A stretch of 64,000 nt of DNA from Fontibacter flavus (GTDB taxonomy: Bacteria; Bacteroidota; Bacteroidia; Cytophagales; Cyclobacteriaceae): contig NZ_JBHLWI010000009.1 of NCBI RefSeq assembly GCF_042432905.1, positions 62,001 to 126,000 on the forward strand, written 5' to 3'. Positions 18,011 through 26,606 of the stretch are shown here, in pieces. A program made the position numbers and the translations under genes. The notes under the pieces were generated by a model. That model worked only from the letters and a program-made list of their open reading frames with translations, did not search any database and was not told where the DNA came from. How positions within the stretch are numbered: position 1 is the stretch's first letter; each line of letters opens with the position of its first letter.

Positions 18011-18343
18011 TCATTCTAGGTCATTTTCAAAAATAAAATTTTGATAACTGTTTTTGAGCTCCCTTAGTGTATTTGTTTCGTTTTTTTCATTTGCCAGCAC
18101 TATTCCTTCTTCATAGACTTTTTTCGCCAATAGAATTTCTCCGTTCTCTGCAAAAAATGCAGCGGCGTGGTAATAGGTAGGGAGGTAACTTTTATGTTCA
18201 TTCAGCAGTTTATGATATAAGGAAGCTGCTTTCTCCGGTTCATCAAACTGATATTCCAAAGCAAGGGCATACCAATTGAAGGGATTTTCAGGCTCTTGTT
18301 CTGCAAACGATTGTAACATCTCAATGCGGGACATTTTGCTCAT
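18011..18343 (-). CDS. Small tetratricopeptide-repeat protein
   Basis: The 110-residue cytoplasmic protein contains about two TPR units: PENPFNWYALALEYQFDEPEKAASLYHKLLNE and YLPTYYHAAAFFAENGEILLAKKVYEEGIVLA (described here by their conserved W/Y-x2-L-A-x3-Y and Y-x-A-A-x-F patterns). It has no signal peptide or other domain. Proteins of this kind mediate protein contacts; the partner is unknown. It is divergent from etfB with a 74-base spacer, a common arrangement of small TPR genes in this phylum, and converges with the oxidoreductase gene. Confidence 0.75.
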   Translation of the reverse strand: MSKMSRIEMLQSFAEQEPENPFNWYALALEYQFDEPEKAASLYHKLLNEHKSYLPTYYHAAAFFAENGEILLAKKVYEEGIVLANEKNETNTLRELKNSYQNFIFENDLE

Positions 18344-18417
18344 AAATTCTTTTTTTAATTATAAGGCAATTACTAAATTCACGCAATTTAAAAAATAAAT
18401 AACCTAAATATACATAG

Positions 18418-19155
18418 ATGAAGATTCTTGTTTGTATTACACACGTACCGGATACCACATCCAAAATCCAGTTTACTGATAATAATACCAAGTTTGATAA
18501 GAATGGGGTACAGTTTATCATTGGACCATATGATGATTATGCACTTGCCAGAGCAGTGGAGTTGAAAGAGCAACTTGGTGCAAGTTTGACGGTATTGAAT
18601 GTTGGGGAAGCTGATACAGAGCCAACTTTAAGAAAGGCATTGGCTATTGGCGCAGATGATGCGATCAGGGTTAATTCCTTTCCAAAAGATTCACTTTTTG
18701 TAGCCAGTCAGATTGCAGCTATCGCCAAAGAGCAAAATTATGATCTGATTTTGATGGGCAGAGAGTCAATTGACTTTAATGGTGGTATGGTTCATGGAAT
18801 GGTAGGCGAAATGTTGGGCATTCCGTCTGTATCTCCTGTAATGAAGCTCGAAGTGGATGGTGATACCGTTAAAATGGCCAGAGAAATAGAAGGTGGTAAG
18901 GAGCAGGTCGAAGCGAAATTGCCTTTGGTCGCAGGTTGTCAGGAACCTATTGCAGAATGGAAAATCCCGAATATGAGAGGAATCATGTCTGCGAGAACCA
19001 AGCCGCTTCAAGTGTTAGAGCCAATTGGTGATGATTTGGCTACAGATGTCACTTCTTATCAATTGCCTCCTGCAAAAGGTGCTGTTAAGTTGGTAGATAA
19101 GGACAATGTGGAAGAATTGGTTAAGCTTTTGAAAAACGAAGCAAAGGTACTTTAA
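18418..19155 (+). CDS. etfB: Electron transfer flavoprotein subunit beta
   Basis: EtfB pairs with EtfA to carry electrons from acyl-CoA dehydrogenases to the quinone pool through ETF:quinone oxidoreductase. The 245-residue protein shows the family pattern: CITHVPDTTSKIQF at the start, GPYDDYALARAVELKE (about 38-53), LILMGRESIDFNGGMVHGMVGEMLG (a conserved D-x-x-x-G-x-V region), and LPLVAGCQEPIAEWKIPNMRGIM, which binds AMP in the non-bifurcating type. The order etfB-etfA, with 34 bases between, is standard. Length is normal. Confidence 0.96.
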   Translation: MKILVCITHVPDTTSKIQFTDNNTKFDKNGVQFIIGPYDDYALARAVELKEQLGASLTVLNVGEADTEPTLRKALAIGADDAIRVNSFPKDSLFVASQIAAIAKEQNYDLILMGRESIDFNGGMVHGMVGEMLGIPSVSPVMKLEVDGDTVKMAREIEGGKEQVEAKLPLVAGCQEPIAEWKIPNMRGIMSARTKPLQVLEPIGDDLATDVTSYQLPPAKGAVKLVDKDNVEELVKLLKNEAKVL

Positions 19156-19189
19156 TTATTAGTTTTTAATTCATCAAAAAGAAAGAGAA

Positions 19190-20158
19190 ATGTCAGTATT
19201 AGTCTATATAGAACATGCGGATGGTTCCGTTAAAAAAACCAGTTTAGAGGCAGTGTCTTATGCCAAAGCCTTATCGGATAAGCTTTCCGCAGGCGACGTG
19301 ATTGCGGTAGCTTTAGGAAGTATTGCTTCTGATGAGTTGGCGAAAGCCGGACATGCCGGTGCTTCCAAAGTAGTACATGTCAATGATGACAAATTGAACG
19401 CGGGTATTATTCAGGCGCATGCGGAAGCCGTGGCACAGGTTTATAAGCAATATGGAGCCCAAACCCTGGTTTTGGCCAAATCTTCCTTAGGAGATGCGGT
19501 GGCTGCGAGATTGGCGATTAAATTGGGTGCAGGTCTTGTTTCCAATGTTGTGGATCTACCGGATACCGCTTCAGGATATAAAGTGAAAAGAAGTATTTAC
19601 ACTGGAAAAGCCTTTGCTGAAACAGTAGTCAATACAGAACATAAGATTCTGGCAGTTAAGAAAAATGCTGTTGATTTGAAAACTGACGGTGCAGCTGCAT
19701 CAGTTGAAACCTTAAGCTTGGATATTGCGGCGGATAATTTCTATGCCAAAATCCTTTCAACAGAAAAAGCTGAAGGTGATATTTTGTTGCCAGAGGCAGA
19801 CATTGTTGTTTCAGGAGGTAGAGGTATGAAAGGACCTGAAAACTGGGGAATGATTGAAAGTTTGGCCAAAGAATTGGGAGCTGCTACAGGATGTTCTAAG
19901 CCGGTTTCTGATATTGGATGGAGACCACATCATGAGCACGTAGGACAAACAGGGGTAAAAGTTGCACCTACTTTGTACATAGCTGTTGGAATTTCGGGTG
20001 CTATTCAACATCTTGCGGGTGTGAATTCTTCAAAGTGCATAGTTGTGATCAACAAAGATGCTGAAGCACCATTTTTCAAGGCTGCTGATTACGGTATTGT
20101 TGGTGATGCATTTGAAGTTTTACCAAAATTAACGGAAGCTGTTAAAGCATTAAAATAA
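19190..20158 (+). CDS. etfA: Electron transfer flavoprotein subunit alpha
   Basis: EtfA binds FAD in its C-terminal domain. The 322-residue protein has the family signature VVSGGRGMKGPENWGMIESLA (about residues 205-225), then GCSKPVSDIGWRPHHEHVGQTGVKVAPTLYIAVGISGAIQHLAG, which holds the FAD-contacting Arg, Ser/Thr and His, and CIVVINKDAEAPFFKAADYGIVGD. It is transcribed with etfB upstream and a bifunctional nuclease gene only 9 bases downstream. Confidence 0.97.
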   Translation: MSVLVYIEHADGSVKKTSLEAVSYAKALSDKLSAGDVIAVALGSIASDELAKAGHAGASKVVHVNDDKLNAGIIQAHAEAVAQVYKQYGAQTLVLAKSSLGDAVAARLAIKLGAGLVSNVVDLPDTASGYKVKRSIYTGKAFAETVVNTEHKILAVKKNAVDLKTDGAAASVETLSLDIAADNFYAKILSTEKAEGDILLPEADIVVSGGRGMKGPENWGMIESLAKELGAATGCSKPVSDIGWRPHHEHVGQTGVKVAPTLYIAVGISGAIQHLAGVNSSKCIVVINKDAEAPFFKAADYGIVGDAFEVLPKLTEAVKALK

Positions 20159-20167
20159 ACAAAACCT

Positions 20168-20770
20168 GTGGATCAGACTGTTGAATTAGAAATTCTAGGA
20201 TTATCTTCAAATCATTCCCAATCCGGCTCATTTACTTTGGTGATGGGTGAAGTGGGAGGGACCAGACGTTTACCGATTGTTATTGGGATGTTTGAGGCCC
20301 AGGCAATTGCCATTGAGATAGAAAAGATTATCCCCAACAGGCCAATGACCCACGATTTGTTCAAGTCTTTCGCCTCTTCATTTAATTACACCGTTGAGCA
20401 TATTCTCATTTCCGACATGCGGGAGGGAGTTTATTATGCCAATATTATATGCAAAGCAGGATCAAAAAGGGTTGAGATTGATTCCAGACCTTCTGATGCC
20501 ATTGCGATTGCTGTAAGATTTGATGCGCCGATTTATTGTACATCTAAAGTGATGTCTGAATTTGCCTCAGAGTATATTGAAGAAGAGGAAAGAAAAGAAC
20601 ATGATAAACCTGCCGCAGCTAAGAAACCTACGGCAGCTGCTTCGAAATCATCAGATTCTTTGAAGGATTATAGCCTGGACAAATTAAATCAACTCCTGGA
20701 AAAGGCCATCAATAATGAAGATTATGAAAAGGCAGCCAGGATAAGGGACGAAATCAACAGGAGGAACTAA
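20168..20770 (+). CDS. Bifunctional nuclease family protein (DUF151) with a C-terminal UvrB/UvrC motif
   Basis: The GTG-started 200-residue protein has a DUF151/bifunctional nuclease domain (about residues 5-140: GEVGGTRRLPIVIGMFEAQAIAIE, NRPMTHDLFKS, DSRPSDAIAIAVRFDAPIY). An Ala/Lys-rich linker follows (about 145-165), then a UVR helix pair, LNQLLEKAINNEDYEKAARIRDEI (about 175-198), as at the C-terminus of UvrB and UvrC. DUF151 proteins of other bacteria and plants have RNase and DNase activity; the role in Bacteroidota is not established. It overlaps the etfBA transcript (9-base gap) and ends at a terminator. Confidence 0.88.
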   Translation: MDQTVELEILGLSSNHSQSGSFTLVMGEVGGTRRLPIVIGMFEAQAIAIEIEKIIPNRPMTHDLFKSFASSFNYTVEHILISDMREGVYYANIICKAGSKRVEIDSRPSDAIAIAVRFDAPIYCTSKVMSEFASEYIEEEERKEHDKPAAAKKPTAAASKSSDSLKDYSLDKLNQLLEKAINNEDYEKAARIRDEINRRN

Positions 20771-20777
20771 AAAGATG

Positions 20778-20810
20778 AAAGCCTGGTACAAGCCAGGCTT
20801 TTCTTTTTTT
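20778..20810 (+). terminator. Terminator of the etfB-etfA-nuclease operon
   Basis: AAGCCTGG / CCAGGCTT with a 6-base loop is followed by TTCTTTTTTT. Confidence 0.85.
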
Positions 20811-20857
20811 CAATAATTACATTAAAATATAAGTAATCAGACTATACGATATTCTAA

Positions 20858-22144
20858 ATGGACTATTTCAGAGGTTTAGTTGGGATCATTTTGCTTTTGG
20901 CTTTTGCCCTGATATTCTCGGCCAATAAAAAGAAAGTTGATTGGAGATTGGTGGGAATAGGCGTGACACTTCAGGCGATATTTGGGATTCTGATCACAAA
21001 AGTGGAGTTTGTTGCCAATGGCTTTGCCATGGTCAGTAGGGGATTCGTGAAGTTTTTGAGTTTTTCGGAAGCTGGAGCAACCTTTATTTTCGGGGACCTT
21101 GCTACCAATTCATTTGGTTTTATTTTTGCCTTCCAGGTATTGCCTACAATCATCTTCTTTTCTACTGTTTCTGCCGGATTATATTATCTGGGGGTATTGC
21201 AAAAGGTCGTTTTTGGGATTGCATGGGTAATGTCCAGAACAATGAGATTGTCAGGACCAGAGAGTTTATCTGCTGCCGGTAATATTTTCCTGGGTCAGAC
21301 TGAAGCACCTTTATTAGTAAGACCCTTTATCCCTAGTATGTCCAGGTCGGAATTGATGTGTTTGATGACAGGTGGTATGGCAACGATCGCTGGAGGGGTT
21401 TTGGCCGGTTATGTCGCATTTTTGGGAGGTGATAGCCTTGAAGAGCAAAGTCGATTTGCTGCCTATCTATTAGGGGCGAGTATCATGAATGCACCTGCTG
21501 CTATTGTGATGTCCAAAATCATGATCCCTGAAATGGACAAAGAGGTGGTAAATGATAAATTGGAAGTAAGTGGAGAGGATATGGGTGTCAATTTGATTGA
21601 CGCCATGTCCATAGGCGCTTCCGAAGGTTTGAAATTAGCACTAAACGTAGGTGGAATGTTGTTGGCCTTCATTGCAGTCATTGCAGCCCTCAATTTTATC
21701 CTTTCAGGTTTGATAGGTGAATATACTGGATTGAATGCTTTTGTCCTTTCTTCAACCGAAGGTCAGTTTTCGGGCTTTTCTCTGGAATATTTATTGGGAC
21801 AGGTTTTTAGGCTTTTTGCATGGGTTATAGGTGTAGAATGGAGTGAAACGCTTCAGGTAGGTTCCTTACTGGGTCAGAAAACCGTGATCAATGAGTTTGT
21901 AGCTTATTTGAGTCTGGCAGATATGAAATCAGCAGAATCCCTTTCTCCAAAGTCGATTGTAATTGCGACTTATGCGTTGTGTGGGTTTTCTAATTTTAGC
22001 TCCATTGCCATTCAGGTTGGCGGAATTGGTAGTATTGCACCAAATCAACAGGGTAATCTCTCCAAATTAGGAATGAGGGCATTGTTGGCTGCTACTTTAG
22101 CCTGTTTGATGACCGCAACAATAGCCGGTGCCTTGGTGGAATAA
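20858..22144 (+). CDS. nupC: NupC-family (CNT) concentrative nucleoside transporter
   Basis: The 428-residue inner-membrane protein has the CNT pattern. An N-terminal pair of helices is followed by FAFQVLPTIIFFSTV, SAAGNIFLGQTEAPLLVRPFI (the conserved GQTEAPLLV substrate-site motif, about residues 150-160), MTGGMATIAGGVLAGYV, then AYLLGASIMNAPAAIVMSKI and a late TYALCGFSNFSSIAIQVGGIG. These helical hairpins bind nucleoside and cation. It imports nucleosides with Na+ or H+. It is a single gene between two terminators. Confidence 0.94.
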   Translation: MDYFRGLVGIILLLAFALIFSANKKKVDWRLVGIGVTLQAIFGILITKVEFVANGFAMVSRGFVKFLSFSEAGATFIFGDLATNSFGFIFAFQVLPTIIFFSTVSAGLYYLGVLQKVVFGIAWVMSRTMRLSGPESLSAAGNIFLGQTEAPLLVRPFIPSMSRSELMCLMTGGMATIAGGVLAGYVAFLGGDSLEEQSRFAAYLLGASIMNAPAAIVMSKIMIPEMDKEVVNDKLEVSGEDMGVNLIDAMSIGASEGLKLALNVGGMLLAFIAVIAALNFILSGLIGEYTGLNAFVLSSTEGQFSGFSLEYLLGQVFRLFAWVIGVEWSETLQVGSLLGQKTVINEFVAYLSLADMKSAESLSPKSIVIATYALCGFSNFSSIAIQVGGIGSIAPNQQGNLSKLGMRALLAATLACLMTATIAGALVE

Positions 22145-22206
22145 TGTATTTGGAAAGTAAAAAAATATTATAGTTTGGTCTGTGAAACCATGATTGACCA
22201 ATCAAT

Positions 22207-22243
22207 AAAAAATAAGTCCCGGAATTTCCGGGACTTATTTTTT
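22207..22243. terminator. Bidirectional terminator between nupC and the cyclophilin gene
   Basis: AATAAGTCCCGGAA and TTCCGGGACTTATT form a near-perfect palindrome flanked by A-runs and T-runs. It overlaps the stop codon of the cyclophilin gene by a base or two. Confidence 0.88.
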
Positions 22244-22679
22244 ATGCTTCATTGATGACGATTTTCTCAATTTTATCTCCTTGCTTGATCAGGTCAATTA
22301 CTTCCAGTCCTTCCACAACTTTTCCAAAGCAGGTATGTCTTCTGTCCAAATGAGCAGTGTTATCTCTGCTATGGCAAATAAAAAACTGGGATCCACCTGT
22401 ATTACGGCCTGCATGTGCCATTGAAAGTACGCCTCTGTCATGGTATTGGTTTTCACCATCCAGTTCACAGTCGATTTTGTAACCTGGTCCACCGGTTCCG
22501 TTTCCGATAGGGCACCCGCCTTGGATGACAAAATTAGGGATTACCCTATGGAAGGTTAGTCCATCATAGAAGCCTTTTTTGGCGAGACTGATAAAGTTTT
22601 CAACTGTTTTTGGAGCATCTTTCTCATAGAACTCCACTTTCATGAGTCCTTTTTCGGTATGTATTTCTGCTGTTCTCAT
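22242..22679 (-). CDS. Peptidyl-prolyl cis-trans isomerase, cyclophilin type
   Basis: From the ATG at 22679 the protein has 145 residues with no signal peptide, so it is cytoplasmic. The cyclophilin motifs are FYDGLTFHRVIPNFVIQGG (catalytic Arg and Phe), GNGTGGPGYKID, LSMAHAGRNTGGSQFFI and LDRRHTCFGKVVEG. The longer reading frame (to 22778) would add residues that overlap the candidate promoter and the terminator of pckA, so the shorter start is preferred. The enzyme speeds proline isomerisation during folding. It lies downstream of pckA on the same strand but is separated from it by a terminator. Confidence 0.92.
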   Translation of the reverse strand: MRTAEIHTEKGLMKVEFYEKDAPKTVENFISLAKKGFYDGLTFHRVIPNFVIQGGCPIGNGTGGPGYKIDCELDGENQYHDRGVLSMAHAGRNTGGSQFFICHSRDNTAHLDRRHTCFGKVVEGLEVIDLIKQGDKIEKIVINEA

Positions 22680-22694
22680 AGATTTAATTTTTCC

Positions 22695-22726
22695 CAAAAG
22701 TACTAAATCCTTATTGTAGGATACAA
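22695..22726 (-). promoter_or_regulatory. Candidate promoter of the cyclophilin gene
   Basis: On the minus strand TACTTTTG (22695-22702) fits the -7 element TAnnTTTG, with TTG (22724-22726) 21 bases upstream. It would make a short leader ending at the ATG at 22679 and is the main reason for choosing that start. Confidence 0.45.
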
Positions 22727-22754
22727 TCTGAGACATTTCTTTTGAGGTAAATTG

Positions 22755-22783
22755 AAAAAAAAAGGAGTGCACATGCACTCCTT
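22755..22783 (-). terminator. Terminator of pckA
   Basis: On the minus strand AAGGAGTGCA / TGCACTCCTT forms a perfect 10-base stem with a 2-base loop followed by seven or more T. Confidence 0.85.
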
Positions 22784-22817
22784 AGTTATCTGGGTTTATA
22801 TAATATTGAACAGGGAT

Positions 22818-24419
22818 TTACCATTTTGGAGCTCCTGCAAGGATGTCCTCGGTGGCAAATTCTTTGTATTTTTCAAAATTCTGAATAAAGGCGGCGCCCA
22901 ATTCTCTTGCTTTTCTGTCATAAGCATACTTATCTTCCCAAGTAGCCCTTGGAGAAAGTACTTCATCGGGGACATTAGGGCATGTCTCAGGAATAGCCAC
23001 ACCGAAAACACTGTGGGTTCTGTAAGCCACATGATCCAACTCTCCTTCCAGAGCCGCTGTAATCATGGCTCTTGTATATTTCAACTTCATTCTTGATCCG
23101 ATGCCATAAGGGCCTCCTGTCCATCCTGTGTTGATAAGCCATACATTTACATGATGCTTTTCCATTTTTTCTCCAAACAGTTGCGCATATTTGGTTGGGT
23201 GAAGCGGTAAGAATGCAGCACCAAAACAAGCAGAGAAGGTTGTCTTTGGTTCTGTAACTCCAACTTCAGTTCCGGCTACTTTAGCAGTGTATCCTGAAAT
23301 GAAATGGTACATTGCCTGGCTCTTGTTCAGTTTAGAAATAGGGGGGATTACTCCAAAAGCATCTGCCGTGAGGAAGAAGATATTTTTAGGGATTCCTGCC
23401 TGAGAAGGGATTAGTGCATTTTTGATATGCTCTATAGGATAGGAAGTTCTGGTGTTTTCAGTCACTTCACTGTTTTCATAATCTACTGTTCTCGTTCCCT
23501 TGTAAAATCTTGTATTTTCAACAATTGCCCCAAATTTGATGGCATCCCAGATTTCAGGTTCTTTTTCCCTGCTCAGGTCAATTACCTTAGCATAGCATCC
23601 TCCTTCAAAATTGAAAACAGAATCTTCATTCCATCCATGCTCATCATCACCAATCAATGCTCTTTTCGGATCAGCTGAAAGGGTTGTCTTTCCAGTGCCA
23701 GAAAGTCCGAAGAATACTGCTGTATCACCTTCTTTTCCTTTGTTGGCAGAGCAATGCATAGAGAGTACCCCATGTTCGTGAGGAAGGATGTAATTCAATA
23801 CAGAGAAAATACCCTTTTTCATTTCACCTGCATAAGCGGTTCCACCTATTAAGAGAATTTTTTTACTCAGGTTGATGACAGCAAAATTAGACTGCCTTGT
23901 ACCATCTGTTTCGGGATTGGCTTTGAATTCCGGAGCACAGATGATCGTAAAATCAGATTCGAAATTTTTCAGCTCATCCTGTGATGGTCTAAGGAACATG
24001 TTCAAGCAGAACATGTTATGCCAGGCAAGAGTATTGACGATTTTAAGTTTAAGCCTATACTTCTCATCAGCCCCCGCATACGCTTCCCTTACGTAGAGCT
24101 GTTTATCCTGTAAAAAATCAACCATTTTATTGTAAAGGAGATCAAATTTTGCCTCCTCAAATGGAATGTTGACATCTCCCCACCAAATGGTGTCTTTTGT
24201 TTGGTTGTCTTTGACGATGAACCTGTCCTTCGGAGATCTACCGGTAAATTCACCGGTGTCTGCCATAAGGGCTCCTACATCTGTCAAAACACCTTCTTTG
24301 TTGTTAATGGCATGCTCTACTAATTCAGCAGGGCTAAGGTTCCAATAAACCTTTTTGCTGGTCTCAATGCCCAAATCGGCTAAGCTTTTATGATGGGCTT
24401 TGATTTCGAGGTCTAGCAT
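22818..24419 (-). CDS. pckA: Phosphoenolpyruvate carboxykinase (ATP)
   Basis: PckA converts oxaloacetate and ATP to PEP, CO2 and ADP, the first committed step of gluconeogenesis. The 533-residue protein has the kinase loop FFGLSGTGKTTLSAD (about residues 238-252). Preceding it is HCSANKGKEGDTAV with metal-site residues, then GDDEHGWNEDSVFNFEGGCYAK (kinase-2 region), TRTSYPIEHI, and the substrate Arg in TGRSPKDRFIV near residue 58. GGPYGIGSRMKLKYTRAMI is the ATP-type signature. It is transcribed alone from a good promoter match and ended by its own terminator. Confidence 0.97.
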   Translation of the reverse strand: MLDLEIKAHHKSLADLGIETSKKVYWNLSPAELVEHAINNKEGVLTDVGALMADTGEFTGRSPKDRFIVKDNQTKDTIWWGDVNIPFEEAKFDLLYNKMVDFLQDKQLYVREAYAGADEKYRLKLKIVNTLAWHNMFCLNMFLRPSQDELKNFESDFTIICAPEFKANPETDGTRQSNFAVINLSKKILLIGGTAYAGEMKKGIFSVLNYILPHEHGVLSMHCSANKGKEGDTAVFFGLSGTGKTTLSADPKRALIGDDEHGWNEDSVFNFEGGCYAKVIDLSREKEPEIWDAIKFGAIVENTRFYKGTRTVDYENSEVTENTRTSYPIEHIKNALIPSQAGIPKNIFFLTADAFGVIPPISKLNKSQAMYHFISGYTAKVAGTEVGVTEPKTTFSACFGAAFLPLHPTKYAQLFGEKMEKHHVNVWLINTGWTGGPYGIGSRMKLKYTRAMITAALEGELDHVAYRTHSVFGVAIPETCPNVPDEVLSPRATWEDKYAYDRKARELGAAFIQNFEKYKEFATEDILAGAPKW

Positions 24420-24455
24420 AAGCGTAAGATTTGTATTTGGGTTTATATTTTAGGT

Positions 24456-24487
24456 CAAAGATAGATAATTCCGAAATTGATAAACAA
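24456..24487 (-). promoter_or_regulatory. Candidate promoter of pckA
   Basis: TATCTTTG (24456-24463, minus strand) matches TAnnTTTG, with TTG (24485-24487) 21 bases upstream. The start site would fall about 30 bases before the ATG. Confidence 0.5.
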
Positions 24488-24713
24488 TTAAAAAGGGCTT
24501 TTTTTTGCTTTTCAATCGATTTCGAAGCTTTTATACGCTAATTAAGTATATATATTTATTTTCTACTTGTGGCCCAATCAAAGTATTGTGAAAAATAAAA
24601 AAATGAATATTATCATCCCGAAATAGCCTTTCTATATTTATTATAAGAATTTAGAAAATTAACTTATCATTGTAATTGCAACCGCATCACTTATTCAATA
24701 AATAGCAAAAGAA

Positions 24714-26300
24714 TTGGAAAATAGCAGCAAAAACATCTCAGCAGGTTTGGGTTCGGATTTATTTCCCGGCCCAACAATATTTGGTCATCCAAAAGGGTTA
24801 ATGACATTATTTTTTACAGAAATGTGGGAAAGATTCAGTTATTATGGCATGAGAGCCCTTTTGATACTTTTTATGACAACGGCCGTTGTCGAGGGTGGAT
24901 TAGGGTTTGACGACAAAACTTCAGGCGCTATCTATGGTCTTTACACTATGGGCGTTTATTTATTGGCTTTGCCTGGAGGTTGGTTTGCCGATCGCTTATT
25001 CGGTTTGAAAAAATCTGTTTGGTATGGAGGAATTATCATTGCGCTGGGGCACTTTACCATGGCGCTTCCGGGGATTTTCAATTTACTTGGAGCTAGCCTT
25101 GAGGTAAAAGATAGTCTGAGCGCTTTGGATACCAATTCCTTTTTTATGGGTTTGATATTGATTGTACTGGGAACAGGCCTCTTGAAGCCAAATATCAGCT
25201 CTATTGTAGGGCAACTTTATCCTGCCGGAAGTTCTAAAAGGGATGCCGGTTTTTCCATATTTTATATGGGAATCAATATTGGCGCTTTGATTGCTCCAAT
25301 TGCCTGTAGTACTATGGCTACATTTGATTGGCACTTAGGGTTCGGGCTTGCTGGCTTGGGGATGATTTTTGGTCTGGTACAATACAAAATGACCAGTAAA
25401 AGCCTTGAAGGTTATGGAGAAGAGGTTCCTGTGTTGACTGAAGAGGATGTTCAGGAAAGGGAAAAACTCAAAAAGATCCTTTTGGGAATCGGCACCATAT
25501 TCCTTTTGGTACTTGCTGTCTTGTTTTTAGGTTATATTCCGGTCAATGTATCTGCACTTGCAGGTGCTTCTGGCACCATCATAGCAGTTGTCGCTTTCGT
25601 CTATTTAGGCTATGTCATCTTATTTGGAGGTTTGACTTCAGATGATAGAAAGAAGGTTGGGGTAATTGCGATCTTATTCCTGTTTTCAGCGTTGTTTTGG
25701 TCTGGATTCGAACAGGCTGGATCAACTTTGAATCTATTTGCGGAAAGATTTACAAACAGGAGTTTTCTGGGTATGGAAATACCTGCAGGGTACTTTCAGT
25801 CCATCAATTCCATGTTTATTATCATTTTCGCACCATTTTTTGGTGCCCTATGGGTATGGTTAGGAAGAAGGAACCTTGAGCCAAGTTCTCCATTAAAATT
25901 TGCTATGGGGCTCTTATTACTGGGGCTAGGTTTTTTGGTCATGTACTTTGCCGCCAAAATTGCGGCATCAGGTGATCTTGCAGCTCCTACCTGGTTAATT
26001 TTTACCTATATGCTGCATACTTTTGGGGAACTGAGTTTAAGTCCAGTTGGACTGAGCTTGGTGACCAAACTGGCTCCTGCAAAATATGGAGGCCAAATGA
26101 TGGGTATTTGGTTCCTTTCCGTTTCGTTGGGGAATCTGTTTGCGGGATTGATTGCAGGGGAGGCAAGTGGTGGTACAGAAGAGGCTTTGGCTCAAATGCC
26201 TGATCAGTACTGGATGATCGTTATGACAGCAGTAGGAGGAGGGTTACTCTTGTTATTACTTAGCAAGCCTATTAGAAAACTGATGGGGAATGTTCACTAA
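24714..26300 (+). CDS. POT/PTR family proton-dependent peptide transporter
   Basis: The 528-residue major facilitator protein imports di- and tripeptides with protons. The POT signature is intact: FFTEMWERFSYYGMRALLILF (ExxERFxYY in helix 1, about residues 33-53). GTGLLKPNISSIVGQLY and DAGFSIFYMGINIGALIAP (PTR2 motifs) follow. An extra helical pair sits in the middle, as in DtpA-type members. Translation must start at TTG 24714: the GHPKGLMTLFF segment is conserved and an in-frame stop lies 15 bases upstream with no ATG between. The peptide transporter fits the two exported peptidases nearby. It is a single gene with a terminator. Confidence 0.94.
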   Translation: MENSSKNISAGLGSDLFPGPTIFGHPKGLMTLFFTEMWERFSYYGMRALLILFMTTAVVEGGLGFDDKTSGAIYGLYTMGVYLLALPGGWFADRLFGLKKSVWYGGIIIALGHFTMALPGIFNLLGASLEVKDSLSALDTNSFFMGLILIVLGTGLLKPNISSIVGQLYPAGSSKRDAGFSIFYMGINIGALIAPIACSTMATFDWHLGFGLAGLGMIFGLVQYKMTSKSLEGYGEEVPVLTEEDVQEREKLKKILLGIGTIFLLVLAVLFLGYIPVNVSALAGASGTIIAVVAFVYLGYVILFGGLTSDDRKKVGVIAILFLFSALFWSGFEQAGSTLNLFAERFTNRSFLGMEIPAGYFQSINSMFIIIFAPFFGALWVWLGRRNLEPSSPLKFAMGLLLLGLGFLVMYFAAKIAASGDLAAPTWLIFTYMLHTFGELSLSPVGLSLVTKLAPAKYGGQMMGIWFLSVSLGNLFAGLIAGEASGGTEEALAQMPDQYWMIVMTAVGGGLLLLLLSKPIRKLMGNVH

Positions 26301-26301
26301 T

Positions 26302-26334
26302 AAAAAAAGAGGTCTAAAAAAGACCTCTTTTTTT
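26302..26334. terminator. Terminator after the peptide transporter gene, usable in both directions
   Basis: AAAGAGGTCT / AGACCTCTTT with a 6-base A-rich loop is flanked by A-runs and T-runs. Its distal T-run overlaps the stop codon of the small gene on the other strand. Confidence 0.85.
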
Positions 26335-26485
26335 ATTTATTATCTTTTGACTCCTTAGGTGGGGTAGTATTTCTTAAATCGACGGCACTCAATCCAGCAC
26401 CTAATCCGATAAGAACGCAAAGAATCAAAAGGAACAATTGAGCTCCTGATGCAATTGGAGCACTGAAGATTTCTAATAATGTCAT
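26333..26485 (-). CDS. Small single-pass membrane protein of 50 residues
   Basis: A short frame opens with ATG at 26485 and ends at TAA next to the terminator. The protein begins MTLLEIFSAP and has one strongly hydrophobic segment (about residues 11-33, containing LFLLILCVLIGLGAG) followed by a hydrophilic tail with TTPPKESKDNK. The order, short N-terminal helix then membrane segment then charged tail, looks like a real small membrane protein. It is backed by a promoter match at proper distance, TTTG-N19-TATATTTC. The function is unknown. It is shorter than most gene finders' limits and could be missed. Confidence 0.65.
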   Translation of the reverse strand: MTLLEIFSAPIASGAQLFLLILCVLIGLGAGLSAVDLRNTTPPKESKDNK

Positions 26486-26519
26486 ATCAATGAGTTTTTG
26501 AGTACCGCTTAAATTTTCC

Positions 26520-26550
26520 GAAATATAGCTCAGAACTTTATTCGTTCAAA
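26520..26550 (-). promoter_or_regulatory. Candidate promoter of the 50-residue membrane protein gene
   Basis: TTTG (26547-26550, minus strand) then exactly 19 bases then TATATTTC (26520-26527), one base off TAnnTTTG. The predicted start lies about 28 bases before the ATG. Confidence 0.5.
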
Positions 26551-26559
26551 GAAGAGCAT

Positions 26560-26597
26560 AAAAAAAAGCAGGTTAATCCAAGATGCACCTGCTTTTT
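26560..26597 (-). terminator. Terminator of the acidic-protein gene
   Basis: AAGCAGGT / ACCTGCTT encloses a 13-base loop, with a T-run after the stem on the minus strand and an A/T-run on both sides. Confidence 0.75.
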
Positions 26598-26606
26598 GAC
26601 TTAGTT

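Noticed and set aside
22680..22778. Longer start for the cyclophilin gene
   Set aside because: The extra 33 codons cover a promoter match and the pckA terminator, and precede the usual start of the fold.
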